The position numbers and the translations under genes were made by a program. The notes beneath the pieces were generated by a model, which saw only the letters and a list, made by a program, of their open reading frames with translations, ran no database searches and was not told where the DNA came from. From Tenacibaculum aiptasiae (lineage in GTDB: Bacteria > Bacteroidota > Bacteroidia > Flavobacteriales > Flavobacteriaceae), in NCBI RefSeq assembly GCF_008806755.1, contig NZ_WAAU01000028.1, positions 124,790 through 188,789 of the forward strand: a DNA stretch of 64,000 bases, written 5' to 3'. Shown piece by piece: positions 34,180 to 43,121 of the stretch. Within the stretch, counting starts at the first letter, position 1. Each line of letters begins with the position of its first letter.

Positions 34180-34911
34180 ATGAAAATAATCAAACTTGAT
34201 GCCATCGATTCTACTAATTCTTTTTTGAAGGAAATGGCAGAAAATTCTATTGTTGAAGACTTTACTGTTGTAGTAGCAAAAAGTCAAACTTCTGGTAGAG
34301 GTCAGATGAATGCTAAATGGGAGGTGAAGTCTGGTAAAAACTTGACTTTTAGTGTGTTTTGTGAGTTTAGAGACTTGCAGATTATTAATCAAAAAAGTTT
34401 AAGTTATAGTGTTGTATTAAGTATTTTTGAAGTGCTAAATCGTTTAAAATTACCTAAGTTATCTGTAAAATGGCCTAACGACATTATGTCAGGAAATAAA
34501 AAAATAGCAGGTGTTTTAATTGAGAATGTTTTAAAAGGAAAACAAATTAGTTCATCAATAATAGGAATTGGAATTAATGTAAATCAAGATAGTTTTCCTA
34601 TTAATTTACCCAATGCATCGTCTTTAAAAAAAATTCTAAATAAAGAGTTTAATTTGGATCTTCTATTAAACGAAATAATTTTAAGTCTTCAAGAAAAAAT
34701 TGAAATTTTAAAGAAGAAGGAATATTCATTTTTAGAAAAAGAATATTTGAAGGTTTTGTATAAAAAAAATGTTCCGTCTATGTTTAAAGACAAACAGAAC
34801 ATTTTATTTATGGGTAAAATAATTGGAGTTTCAAGTATTGGAAAACTCCAAATAGAATTAGAAGATGAAACCGTTAAGGAATTTGACCTTAAAGAAGTTT
34901 CATTTGCTTAA
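34180..34911 (+). CDS. birA: Biotin--[acetyl-CoA-carboxylase] ligase
   Basis: A 243-residue biotin protein ligase that activates biotin with ATP and transfers it to acetyl-CoA carboxylase biotin carrier protein. It is the short form without a DNA-binding domain, so it is not a repressor. Motifs are KSQTSGRGQMNAKWEVKSGK near residue 32 (biotinyl-AMP loop), SVKWPNDIMSGNKKIAGVL near 100 and GIGINVNQDSFP near 130. A short C-terminal barrel follows. Its stop is 1 bp from the convergent SRPBCC gene stop. Confidence 0.95.
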   Translation: MKIIKLDAIDSTNSFLKEMAENSIVEDFTVVVAKSQTSGRGQMNAKWEVKSGKNLTFSVFCEFRDLQIINQKSLSYSVVLSIFEVLNRLKLPKLSVKWPNDIMSGNKKIAGVLIENVLKGKQISSSIIGIGINVNQDSFPINLPNASSLKKILNKEFNLDLLLNEIILSLQEKIEILKKKEYSFLEKEYLKVLYKKNVPSMFKDKQNILFMGKIIGVSSIGKLQIELEDETVKEFDLKEVSFA

Positions 34912-34912
34912 T

Positions 34913-35302
34913 TTATATTTTTGAAATATTATCTGTTAATGTTTCAATAAATTTAGTTAATGGCTTTTTTACCATCATTGCCATCATAGGATTAAAATCT
35001 CCATTGAACTTTAATACAACTTGACATTCGTTTTCAGAAACTTCACTAATATCTGAAGATAAAGTAAATGGTAATTTACTACTAGCAGCTCCTAAGGTAA
35101 TGTTTGAGTACTCAGTTTTCTCTTTCATAACTAATCTTATTTCTGGCATTCCTTTTAAACCAAAAATAAAACTGTCACCATCAACTTCAAATTTTTGAGT
35201 GTTTTCTGGCATTAATTGTTCAAAGTTTTCAAGTTTAGAAAAAAAATCAAAAATATCTTTTGCCGATTTTTTTACTGTTACTTTATTTCCTTCAATATTC
35301 AT
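34913..35302 (-). CDS. SRPBCC (polyketide cyclase-like) protein
   Basis: A 129-residue START-like protein. It begins NKVTVKKSAKDIFDFFSKLE and ends with the long helix KPLTKFIETLTDNI, with a repetitive strand core between (KFEVDGDSFIFGLKGMPEIR, CQVVLKFNGDF). Such proteins bind a hydrophobic ligand, but no specific partner is recognisable. It follows pyrE by 12 bp and is probably co-transcribed with it. It is unrelated in sequence to the SRPBCC protein of the kynurenine operon. Confidence 0.8.
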   Translation of the reverse strand: MNIEGNKVTVKKSAKDIFDFFSKLENFEQLMPENTQKFEVDGDSFIFGLKGMPEIRLVMKEKTEYSNITLGAASSKLPFTLSSDISEVSENECQVVLKFNGDFNPMMAMMVKKPLTKFIETLTDNISKI

Positions 35303-35314
35303 GTGTTTATTTTT

Positions 35315-35962
35315 TTATGATTCTTGTTTCCATTCACTAGGACCAACTCTCCAATCTTCTAAAAGTCTTAATTCTTCGCTGGTAATATATTTACTATCTA
35401 ATGCTTGTTCTAGTAAATATTCATAATTACTTAAAGTAGTGAGCTCAACATTTGCAGCTTCGAAGTTTTCAGTTGCTACAGCAAAACCGTAAGAAAAGAT
35501 AGCAATCATTCCTTTAACGTTTGCATGCGCTTCTTTTAAAGCTTTAACAGCATTTAAACTACTTTTACCAGTACTAATTAAATCCTCAATTACAACAACA
35601 TTTTGACCGCTTTCTAAATGTCCCTCAATTTGATTTTTTCTACCGTGTTTTTTTGGTTCAGGGCGAACATAAATAAAAGGAACACCTAATTCTTGAGCTA
35701 CTAATATACCAATAGCAATAGCTCCAGTAGCAACTCCTGCAATTACATCAGGTTTACCATGTTTTTCCTCAACTAGTTTTGCTATTTTTTCTTTTAAAAA
35801 ATTTCTAACTGGTGGGTAAGATAAAGTAACTCTATTGTCACAGTAAATTGGTGATTTCCAGCCTGAAGCCCAGGTGAAAGGCTCGTTAGGGCTTAATTTT
35901 ATTGCTTTTATCTGCAAAAGAAGTTCAGCTGTTTTTTTTGCCGTATCTTTGTTAAAATCCAT
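35315..35962 (-). CDS. pyrE: Orotate phosphoribosyltransferase
   Basis: A 215-residue type-I phosphoribosyltransferase that makes orotidine 5'-phosphate from orotate and PRPP in pyrimidine synthesis. Motifs: FTWASGWKSPIYCDNRVTLS near the N-terminus, RPEPKKHGRKNQIEGHLESG (the catalytic loop) and the PRPP-binding motif VVVIEDLISTGKSSLNAV. The start codon is only 7 bp from the start codon of the divergent Nudix gene, and its TACATTTG promoter element lies over that gene's start. No attenuator was recognised. Confidence 0.95.
   Translation of the reverse strand: MDFNKDTAKKTAELLLQIKAIKLSPNEPFTWASGWKSPIYCDNRVTLSYPPVRNFLKEKIAKLVEEKHGKPDVIAGVATGAIAIGILVAQELGVPFIYVRPEPKKHGRKNQIEGHLESGQNVVVIEDLISTGKSSLNAVKALKEAHANVKGMIAIFSYGFAVATENFEAANVELTTLSNYEYLLEQALDSKYITSEELRLLEDWRVGPSEWKQES
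35944..35951 (+). promoter_or_regulatory. -7 element TATCTTTG for the Nudix gene, inside pyrE
   Basis: TATCTTTG matches TAnnTTTG and ends 18 nt before the Nudix ATG at 35970. It lies within the first codons of pyrE on the opposite strand. TTC, one base off TTG, sits 17 bp upstream. Confidence 0.5.
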
Positions 35963-35966
35963 AACG

Positions 35967-36000
35967 CAAATGTATAAAGTTTTTGTTAATGATAAGCCAA
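35967..36000 (-). promoter_or_regulatory. pyrE promoter overlapping the Nudix start codon
   Basis: On the minus strand TTG (36000-35998), a 23 bp spacer and TACATTTG (35974-35967) match TTG/TAnnTTTG. The -7 element ends 4 nt before the pyrE ATG, so the pyrE mRNA would have almost no leader. Confidence 0.6.
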
Positions 36001-36575
36001 TAATTTTTACAACTTCAATAAAAAATGAAGAAAATTATCCTGCTTTTATATACAAAAACACAACTTTAGATGAAGTTATTTATAAGTTGAAGTTGGGTAA
36101 GTTACAAGGCGTTTATTTATTTTCAACCAATTTGCCTAAAGACTGGGAAGATTTTAGAATGAAGTTTAAAGTAATGATTGCTGCAGGAGGATTGGTTTTA
36201 AATGATAATGAAGAAGTCTTATTTATTTATAGAGGAAATAAATGGGATTTGCCAAAAGGACGAATTGAGAAAGGAGAAGGCATAGAAGAAACCGCAATTA
36301 GAGAGGTTGAAGAAGAATGTGGAGTTTCAAACTTAGAAATTATAAGGAAGTTAACAAATACCTATCACTTATTCCTTCAAAAAGGAGAGCATCGATTAAA
36401 AGAAACACACTGGTATCTGATGCATTCTACACACCAAGGAGCATTGACTCCACAAATAGAAGAGGGAATAACCAAAGTTGTTTTTAAGAATACAGAAGAA
36501 ACAATTCTAGCACTACAAAATACTTACTGTAATATTAAATTGGTATACAGTCATTATAAAGAAATGATTAATTAG
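35970..36575 (+). CDS. Nudix hydrolase
   Basis: A 201-residue Nudix protein with an intact catalytic box, GRIEKGEGIEETAIREVEEE followed by CGV (G-x5-E-x7-REUxEExGU; about residues 95-117). An N-terminal domain of about 65 residues (MYKVFVNDKPIIFT, then a strand-helix pattern) precedes it. The substrate, probably a nucleoside diphosphate derivative, is not determinable. An upstream frame from 35874 lies inside pyrE and is not conserved in character, so the ATG at 35970 was selected. The gene is divergent from pyrE with interlocked promoters. Confidence 0.88.
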   Translation: MYKVFVNDKPIIFTTSIKNEENYPAFIYKNTTLDEVIYKLKLGKLQGVYLFSTNLPKDWEDFRMKFKVMIAAGGLVLNDNEEVLFIYRGNKWDLPKGRIEKGEGIEETAIREVEEECGVSNLEIIRKLTNTYHLFLQKGEHRLKETHWYLMHSTHQGALTPQIEEGITKVVFKNTEETILALQNTYCNIKLVYSHYKEMIN

Positions 36576-36641
36576 TGACACTATGTCATCTGTTGTGTAT
36601 GTTTTTAAAACTTTTTCTGCCAAAATAAAAGCAAAAAGTTA

Positions 36642-36657
36642 TTGGCATACACTTTGA
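36642..36657 (+). promoter_or_regulatory. Sigma-54-like -24/-12 element upstream of dnaK
   Basis: TTGGCA at 36642-36647 and TTTGA at 36653-36657 place GG and GA exactly 10 bp apart, the spacing of sigma-54 promoters (consensus GG and GC), with one base off at -12. It is 53 bp upstream of the dnaK ATG. TGCCAA at 36618-36623 forms an inverted partner of TTGGCA, and a 13 bp palindrome TGACACTATGTCA is at 36576-36588. Confidence 0.35.
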
Positions 36658-36709
36658 CTATAACTACTCGTAAAATTGAATTAAAATTTAAAAAAGATAA
36701 ATAACAATT

Positions 36710-38611
36710 ATGAGTAAAATTATAGGTATAGATTTAGGTACTACCAACTCATGTGTTTCTGTAATGGAAGGAAATGAGCCAGTAGTAATTCCTAACGCTG
36801 AAGGAAGAAGAACTACGCCATCTATTGTGGCTTTTGTTGAAGGAGGAGAAAGAAAAGTAGGAGATCCAGCAAAGAGACAGGCTGTTACGAATCCAACAAA
36901 AACTGTTTATTCTATCAAGCGTTTTATGGGGAATAAATTTTCTGAGTCTGAAAAAGAAGCAGGAAGAGTTCCTTATAAAGTAGTAAAAGGAGATAACGAT
37001 ACACCACGTGTAGATATCGATGGTCGTTTATATACACCACAAGAAATTTCTGCAATGGTATTACAGAAAATGAAAAAAACTGCTGAAGACTACTTAGGTC
37101 AGGATGTAGCAGAAGCTGTAATTACTGTTCCAGCATATTTTAATGATGCACAAAGACAAGCTACAAAAGAAGCTGGTGAGATTGCAGGATTAAAAGTTCG
37201 TCGTATTATAAACGAGCCAACTGCAGCAGCTTTAGCTTATGGATTAGATAAAGCAAATGACGATAAGAAAATTGTAGTATTTGATTTTGGTGGAGGTACA
37301 CATGATGTTTCTATCTTAGAATTAGGAGATGGAGTATTTGAAGTATTAGCTACTGATGGAGATACACACTTAGGAGGAGATGATGTTGATGAGAAAATAA
37401 TCAACTGGTTAGCTGATGAGTTCATGGCAGAAGAAAATATGGACTTACGTAAAGATCCAATGGCTTTACAACGTTTAAAAGAAGCTGCAGAAAAAGCTAA
37501 GATTGAATTATCTAGTACAACTTCTACTGAAATAAACTTACCATATATTACTGCTACTGCTTCTGGACCAAAGCACTTAGTTAGAACAATGACTAGAGCT
37601 AAGTTTGAAGCTTTAATAGACGATTTAGTAAAGAGAACTATTGAGCCATGTCAAGCAGCGTTAAGAAATGCTGATTTAAGTACTTCTGATATTGATGAAG
37701 TAATTTTAGTAGGAGGTTCAACTCGTATTCCAGCTATTCAAGAGGCAGTTGAGAAGTTCTTTGGAAAAGCACCTAGTAAAGGAGTTAATCCAGACGAAGT
37801 TGTTTCTTTAGGAGCAGCAATTCAAGGTGGAGTTTTAACTGGTGATGTAAAAGATGTATTATTATTAGATGTTACACCTTTATCATTAGGAATTGAAACT
37901 ATGGGGAATGTATTTACTAAATTAATCGAAGCAAATACTACGATTCCAACTAAGAAATCTCAAGTATTCTCTACAGCAGTAGATAACCAACCATCGGTAG
38001 ATATTCACGTATTACAAGGTGAAAGAGCAATGGCAGCAGATAACAAAACAATTGGTCGTTTCCAATTAACAGATATTCCACCAGCTCAAAGAGGGGTTCC
38101 TCAAATCGAAGTAACTTTCGATATTGATGCAAATGGAATCATTAATGTATCTGCAGCAGATAAAGCAACAGGAAAGTCTCAAGATATTCGTATTGAAGCT
38201 TCTTCTGGATTATCTGATGAAGAAATCGAGAAAATGAAAGCAGAAGCAGAAGCAAATGCAGATGCAGATGCAAAAGCGAAAGAAACAGCTGAGAAAATTA
38301 ATGGAGCAGATTCTATGATTTTCCAAACTGAGAAGCAATTAAAAGAATTTGGAGATAAATTATCAGATGATAAAAAAGGTCCAATTGAAACAGCTTTAAC
38401 AGAATTAAAAGCTGCTCATGAATCTAAAGACCTTGCACAAATTGATGCTGCAATGGAAAAGATTAATGAAGCTTGGAAAGTTGCCTCTGAAGAAATGTAT
38501 GCTGCACAGCAACAAGCTGGAGGAAATGCAGGAGCTCAACAAGGTCAACCTGAAGGAAATAATGCTCAGGGAGATAATGTTGAAGATGTAGATTTCGAAG
38601 AAGTGAAGTAA
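36710..38611 (+). CDS. dnaK: Molecular chaperone DnaK (Hsp70)
   Basis: A 633-residue Hsp70. The ATPase domain begins [20 protein letters not shown] and has the phosphate segments [20 protein letters not shown] and [16 protein letters not shown]. The substrate-binding domain spans about 390-505 and the lid follows, ending in a Gly/Gln-rich tail and [11 protein letters not shown]. It is a Gram-negative-type DnaK of normal length. dnaJ and grpE are not adjacent, unusual only by comparison with other phyla. A hairpin terminates it. Confidence 0.97.
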   Translation: MSKIIGIDLGTTNSCVSVMEGNEPVVIPNAEGRRTTPSIVAFVEGGERKVGDPAKRQAVTNPTKTVYSIKRFMGNKFSESEKEAGRVPYKVVKGDNDTPRVDIDGRLYTPQEISAMVLQKMKKTAEDYLGQDVAEAVITVPAYFNDAQRQATKEAGEIAGLKVRRIINEPTAAALAYGLDKANDDKKIVVFDFGGGTHDVSILELGDGVFEVLATDGDTHLGGDDVDEKIINWLADEFMAEENMDLRKDPMALQRLKEAAEKAKIELSSTTSTEINLPYITATASGPKHLVRTMTRAKFEALIDDLVKRTIEPCQAALRNADLSTSDIDEVILVGGSTRIPAIQEAVEKFFGKAPSKGVNPDEVVSLGAAIQGGVLTGDVKDVLLLDVTPLSLGIETMGNVFTKLIEANTTIPTKKSQVFSTAVDNQPSVDIHVLQGERAMAADNKTIGRFQLTDIPPAQRGVPQIEVTFDIDANGIINVSAADKATGKSQDIRIEASSGLSDEEIEKMKAEAEANADADAKAKETAEKINGADSMIFQTEKQLKEFGDKLSDDKKGPIETALTELKAAHESKDLAQIDAAMEKINEAWKVASEEMYAAQQQAGGNAGAQQGQPEGNNAQGDNVEDVDFEEVK

Positions 38612-38636
38612 AATTTAACTTGCATATATATTATTT

Positions 38637-38671
38637 AAAAGAGATTGTTCTATTTAGAACAGTCTCTTTTT
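38637..38671 (+). terminator. Terminator after dnaK
   Basis: Stem GAGATTGTTCT / AGAACAGTCTC (38641-38651, 38656-38666, one G-T pair) with a 4 nt loop, flanked by A and T runs. Confidence 0.85.
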
Positions 38672-38676
38672 GTTTT

Positions 38677-38725
38677 TATGGAAGTTTAAAATTTCCATTC
38701 GGAAACAATATGTTGCTATTCGGAA
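38677..38725. promoter_or_regulatory. Candidate LytTR operator A, upstream of histidine kinase 1
   Basis: Two identical copies of TTCGGAA, at 38698-38704 and 38719-38725, spaced 21 bp start to start. Both extend to ATTCGGAAA (9 bp). A weaker copy TATGGAA at 38677-38683 continues the same 21 bp period, giving three in a row. It is 147 bp upstream of the histidine kinase 1 ATG. LytTR domains are known to bind 9 bp imperfect direct repeats separated by about 12 bp, the same layout. Confidence 0.6.
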
Positions 38726-38860
38726 AGAATATCGTTTATTCTGTAGAAAAAAATATTGATTAGCAGTTTGTTTAAATACAATTGTAATCCCTTTAAAACA
38801 ATAATGTTAATTGGAAATTAAAATATTTTATTTTTAAGTTTATACTATTACTTAAAAATG

Positions 38861-38868
38861 TAGCTTTG
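38861..38868 (+). promoter_or_regulatory. -7 element TAGCTTTG abutting histidine kinase 1
   Basis: TAGCTTTG matches TAnnTTTG and ends 4 nt before the ATG at 38873, implying a leaderless or nearly leaderless transcript. No TTG is seen at the usual distance. Confidence 0.5.
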
Positions 38869-38872
38869 AATT

Positions 38873-41782
38873 ATGATAAATAAAATTACGCTATATCTCT
38901 ACTTTATCTTGTTGTTTTCTAGTGCGGTGTCGTTCTCTCAGCACCCCGTTTTTGAACATTTAACAGAAAAAGATGGATTGCCAGATATTGAGTTCTATGA
39001 TGTATTAGAAGATGAAAAAGGCTATATCTGGTTAGCAGCTGATAAAGGGCTTTTTAGGTATGACGGAAAGGAGTTTAAAAACTATTCGCACCCTAAAAAA
39101 AGAGCGTTGTCTGTTTTTGGTTTAAGATTAGACAGTCAAGGAAGAGTTTGGTGTAATAATATTACAGGTCAATTTTTTTATGTAGAAAATGATGAATTAA
39201 AGCTTTTTATAGATATAGAAGAGCAAGCTAATGGTCAATTAGCAGAGTTTCTATTTTTTAAAGACTATTTAATAATTATTAATTATTGGTATATTTTAAA
39301 TGTGAACTTAAAAACAAAAGAAAGCAAGTTGATAAATAACAACAATTATATTGCTACTGTTTTTAAGAAGAAAGATACTTTGTTTTATCTGAGTGAGAGC
39401 AAAATGAACTATTCAACAAATGGGAAAACATTTAAGAGGATTCAAAGTTTAAAAAATACAGTTAAATATTCAGGTATAAACTGGAGGAGTTTTAAGTTTC
39501 AAAATAAACAGTTTCATTATAGCTATGATTTTAATGGTGATGTAGTTAAAAGCCATAAAGGAATGTTAGTTGTAGAGGAGAATAATGAATTGATTAAAGT
39601 AAAACTACCAGAAGATTTAAAAAAACATTTTACAATTAGGATTTTTATTAGGAATAATGAGTTGTGGTTTTGTACAGAAATAGGGGTTTATATATGTAAA
39701 TATGAGAATAAAGAGATAAAACATGTAAAAAGTTATTTTAAGGGTAAACAAATAACTCAAGTTATCACAGATTCTAATAACAATTATTGGTGCTCTACTT
39801 TGAGAGATGGGATATTCATAATACCTAATATTTATTTAAATAAATATAAAAGTAAGGATGTTAATCAGAACATAAGTGCGATGAGTAAGGTTGGAAAAGA
39901 TAAAGTATTGTTTGGGTCAACTAATGGGTACTTAACACTTTTAAATGTCGTAACTGGAGAGAAAAAGGATATTGATGTAGGGTCTAAAGAAAAAGTGTTT
40001 TCAATTATTGGATTGGATAAGGAAAAGGCTTTAATAAGTTTTGCATCAAATTCAGTAATATTAAATGTTAATACATTAAAATATCGGAAGCTTAAATCAT
40101 ATGGAAATGCAAAAGATTTTTCTTTGTATAAAGATGGGAAAATAATATTTGCCGCATTTGCATATGCTTCTATTAATCATGTAAAGGATAATGAAGAACG
40201 AGTTAGAATAGGGGGAAAAAGATCTTATTCAGCTCATTATAGTAAATTAAGCAAAAAAATATATGTAGGATATGTTGATGGTGTAAAAGTGTATGATGAA
40301 GAATTAAATTCTACCCCAGTTTTATATAAAAACAAGCCAATTTTTGCACTTGATATAGAAGAAACGGCTGATGGAACCATATGGATGTCTACTTTTAAAG
40401 ATGGTTTGATAGGGGTGAAAAATGGAAAAGCCTATGTAAATTATACAAAAGAAAACGGATTGATATCTAATCTGACAAGTGTAATTAAAGCAAGTGAAAA
40501 TTCACTTTGGATTTCCACTAATAGAGGAATTCAGGTATTGGATGTGAAGAGTGGAACGTTTAAAAATTTAACAAAGAGAGACGGAGTTAACTCTTATAAT
40601 ATATCAGATATAGTAGTGTTTGATAAATCTGTGTTTTTTAGTTCAAATAAAGGTGTTTTTGAAGTAGATAAAGACAAGGTTTTTAAAGAGATGGATGTAC
40701 AGGATTTTTATTTTTCAGATGTTTTGGTAAATGACGAACACCTTGAAATAAAAGATACTTATAGCCTAAAGCATAATGAAAATAAAATACAATTTAAATT
40801 TCATGCTAATGGTTTTTTGACAGAGGAAAGTTTACAGTATAAATATCGCTTAATAAAAGATAAGAAGAATGATAAATGGGATGTTTTGTATAAGGGTGTA
40901 GATCAGATTACATTTAATGATTTGTCGGCAGGAAAATATAGGTTTGAATTAAAAACGGTTGATTTTAATGGTGATAAAGAAAGTGATATAAAAAAGATCG
41001 ATATTGAGATTCAATTACCATTTTACAAAGAATGGTGGTTTATAATAAGTGGGATTACATCTTTGTTTTTAGTGATTTGGTATAGGTTTAATGCTCGATT
41101 AAAGATGTTAAAAAGAAAGCAAGAGGAGGTGCTTGAAAGGGAAAGAATGCAGAAGCAATTAGTGTCGTCTAAATTAGAGAGTTTACAATCTCAAATGAAT
41201 CCGCATTTTACATTCAATGCTTTAAATTCAATTCAAAACTTAGTTTTAAAGGGCGATAAATATAAAGCCTACGATTATTTAACGAAATTCTCTCTTTTAA
41301 TTAGAGAAAATTTAAATATGAGTAAGAAAAGTTTTGTTCATTTTGATGAAGAGTTACAATTATTAAAAAAATACTTAGAGTTAGAAAAATTACGTTTTAA
41401 AGAAGAGTTTTCGTATAAAATTATAGGAAATGAAAATGTAGGAGATATAAAAATACCAACTATGATTATTCAGCCCTATATAGAGAATGCATTAAAACAT
41501 GGGCTTTTACATAAAGAGGGAGATGATAAAAAAGTACTTATAGAATTTAAGCAAGAGGATGTTCTGATTTGTATAATAACAGATAATGGTATAGGAATTA
41601 AAGCAGCTAAAGAACTCAAAATTCAAAATAAAGTAACAAGAGAATCTTTTTCTACAAAGGCGATAGATGACAAATTAATTTTCTTAAAAGAGTATTATAA
41701 AGTAGATATAGGTGTGTCTTTTGAGGATCTAGAAGAAGGGACTAGGGTAGTGGTAAGACTTCCTTATACAATTGGATTATAA
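38873..41782 (+). CDS. Histidine kinase 1, LytS type with periplasmic beta-propeller sensor
   Basis: A 969-residue two-component sensor. A signal peptide (about residues 1-22, ending FSQ) leads to a periplasmic two-component propeller with repeated blades of the type DEKGYIWLAADKGLFRYDGK. A Y_Y_Y-like beta domain (about 650-715) follows, then one membrane helix (ISGITSLFLVIWYRF, near 725-740). The cytoplasmic kinase is of the LytS/His_kinase class: the phospho-accepting block is QMNPHFTFNALNSIQNL (His near 778; NPHFLFN is usual, so Leu is Thr here), then IIQPYIENALKHGLL and TDNGIGIK for ATP binding. It begins a kinase-kinase-regulator group and has its own candidate LytTR site. Confidence 0.92.
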   Translation: MINKITLYLYFILLFSSAVSFSQHPVFEHLTEKDGLPDIEFYDVLEDEKGYIWLAADKGLFRYDGKEFKNYSHPKKRALSVFGLRLDSQGRVWCNNITGQFFYVENDELKLFIDIEEQANGQLAEFLFFKDYLIIINYWYILNVNLKTKESKLINNNNYIATVFKKKDTLFYLSESKMNYSTNGKTFKRIQSLKNTVKYSGINWRSFKFQNKQFHYSYDFNGDVVKSHKGMLVVEENNELIKVKLPEDLKKHFTIRIFIRNNELWFCTEIGVYICKYENKEIKHVKSYFKGKQITQVITDSNNNYWCSTLRDGIFIIPNIYLNKYKSKDVNQNISAMSKVGKDKVLFGSTNGYLTLLNVVTGEKKDIDVGSKEKVFSIIGLDKEKALISFASNSVILNVNTLKYRKLKSYGNAKDFSLYKDGKIIFAAFAYASINHVKDNEERVRIGGKRSYSAHYSKLSKKIYVGYVDGVKVYDEELNSTPVLYKNKPIFALDIEETADGTIWMSTFKDGLIGVKNGKAYVNYTKENGLISNLTSVIKASENSLWISTNRGIQVLDVKSGTFKNLTKRDGVNSYNISDIVVFDKSVFFSSNKGVFEVDKDKVFKEMDVQDFYFSDVLVNDEHLEIKDTYSLKHNENKIQFKFHANGFLTEESLQYKYRLIKDKKNDKWDVLYKGVDQITFNDLSAGKYRFELKTVDFNGDKESDIKKIDIEIQLPFYKEWWFIISGITSLFLVIWYRFNARLKMLKRKQEEVLERERMQKQLVSSKLESLQSQMNPHFTFNALNSIQNLVLKGDKYKAYDYLTKFSLLIRENLNMSKKSFVHFDEELQLLKKYLELEKLRFKEEFSYKIIGNENVGDIKIPTMIIQPYIENALKHGLLHKEGDDKKVLIEFKQEDVLICIITDNGIGIKAAKELKIQNKVTRESFSTKAIDDKLIFLKEYYKVDIGVSFEDLEEGTRVVVRLPYTIGL

Positions 41783-41787
41783 ATTTA

Positions 41788-41815
41788 TTAGGAAGTTAAT
41801 TTTTAAGGTTAGGAA
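41788..41815. promoter_or_regulatory. Candidate LytTR operator D, upstream of histidine kinase 2
   Basis: TTAGGAA at 41788-41794 and 41809-41815, identical copies exactly 21 bp apart, followed 37 bp after the second copy's start by a -7-like TAAATTTA (41846-41853). It is 69 bp upstream of the kinase 2 ATG. Confidence 0.6.
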
Positions 41816-41884
41816 GAAGTTTTTATTAAAAACAAACTAAAAAAATAAATTTAACTCAGCCTTAAAAGGTGGGGGACAAATAAA

Positions 41885-43120
41885 ATGAAATCTTTTATAT
41901 ACAAAATATTCGATATAGGTTTATTGTCATCTAATGATGCAAAAGAAAATAAAAAGATAAAGTTGTTAAATATCTTTTGTTTCACATGGTCAATACTGAT
42001 AGTGGTTATAACTATTTTTGATATTATTTTTGAAAGAGAATTGGAGGGGAGTTTAATAATGCATGGAATTTCTTATATTCTCATATTTATTATTTTTCTT
42101 TTTCAGTATAAGCATTTTTATATATTGGCAAGGGTATTGTTTATATGTTCTATAATAGGAATCACTTTTGTTTTTGCAAATTATACCACGCCATTAAGTT
42201 TGATAGAAAACTTTTATTTTATATATCCATTAATTGGATTGATTTTGATTGAAAAAAAATGGATAAACATAAGTATTCTTGTGCTTTGCTTCATATTGTA
42301 TTTTGTTCCAAATTTAATTTACAAGCATTATCCCGATAATACGATTTTACCAGTATTAGTATTCTCTGTATTTGTTGCAGCTTACGTAATTTTAAATTAT
42401 TCAGATAATTTAAATAAAAAGCACGAAAAAGAATTATTGTTAAGTAAAGAGAAGTTAGAACAAGCTTATTTAGAGTTGGAAGAACGAAAGAGAAGTGAAT
42501 TGGCAAGTCTTCAATTGAAAGCACTCAAATCTCAAATGAATCCACATTTTTTATTCAATACAATCAATTCAATACAGAGCTTAATATTAGCAGGAAATAA
42601 GGAGGAAGCCTATAAGTATTTAACAAAATTCTCTTTATTAATGAGAGAGAGTATAAAAACAAGCGAAAAAAGTTTTGTAGATTTTAGTGTAGAATTATCA
42701 ATGTTAAAAAAGTATTTAGAATTAGAGAAGTTACGTTTTAAACAAGATTTTGAATACGAAATAAGAGGAGAGAAAAATATAGAAGAAATAAAAATACCAT
42801 CAGCGGTAATACAGCCATTTGTGGAAAATGCAATTCGTTATGGATTACTTCATAAGGTTGAAGGAAAGAAGAAAATAGTAATAGAGTTTTATCAGGAAAA
42901 TATATTTATATGCTCGGTAACTGATAATGGAATCGGTATAGAAGCTTCAAAACAAATAAGCATACTGAATAGGAAATCAGAAACAGAAGATACATCAATA
43001 AAAGTTATTGAAAACAGGTTGAAATTGCTTAAAGAGTTTTATAAAACAGATATAGGAGTTGTTTATGAAAAAGTAGAAAAAGGAACAAAAGTAGTTGTAA
43101 AAATACCTTATGTAAATTAA
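41885..43120 (+). CDS. Histidine kinase 2, LytS type with multi-helix membrane sensor
   Basis: A 411-residue sensor kinase. Residues about 28-180 hold six hydrophobic helices (for example IFCFTWSILIVVITIFDI and LIYKHYP loop LPVLVFSVFVAAYVIL). A coiled linker (LEQAYLELEERKRSELASLQ) leads to the kinase: the phospho-accepting His in SQMNPHFLFNTINSIQSL (near 220), then VIQPFVENAIRYGLLHK and TDNGIGIEAS for ATP binding. It is shorter than kinase 1 and has a membrane sensor in place of a periplasmic propeller. It starts 102 bp after kinase 1 with its own candidate LytTR site, and 1 bp separates its stop from the regulator. Confidence 0.92.
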   Translation: MKSFIYKIFDIGLLSSNDAKENKKIKLLNIFCFTWSILIVVITIFDIIFERELEGSLIMHGISYILIFIIFLFQYKHFYILARVLFICSIIGITFVFANYTTPLSLIENFYFIYPLIGLILIEKKWINISILVLCFILYFVPNLIYKHYPDNTILPVLVFSVFVAAYVILNYSDNLNKKHEKELLLSKEKLEQAYLELEERKRSELASLQLKALKSQMNPHFLFNTINSIQSLILAGNKEEAYKYLTKFSLLMRESIKTSEKSFVDFSVELSMLKKYLELEKLRFKQDFEYEIRGEKNIEEIKIPSAVIQPFVENAIRYGLLHKVEGKKKIVIEFYQENIFICSVTDNGIGIEASKQISILNRKSETEDTSIKVIENRLKLLKEFYKTDIGVVYEKVEKGTKVVVKIPYVN

Positions 43121-43121
43121 G

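Noticed and set aside
35874..35969. N-terminal extension of the Nudix protein
   Set aside because: It lies wholly antisense to pyrE and reads as unconserved sequence; the ATG at 35970 is preceded by a suitable -7 element.
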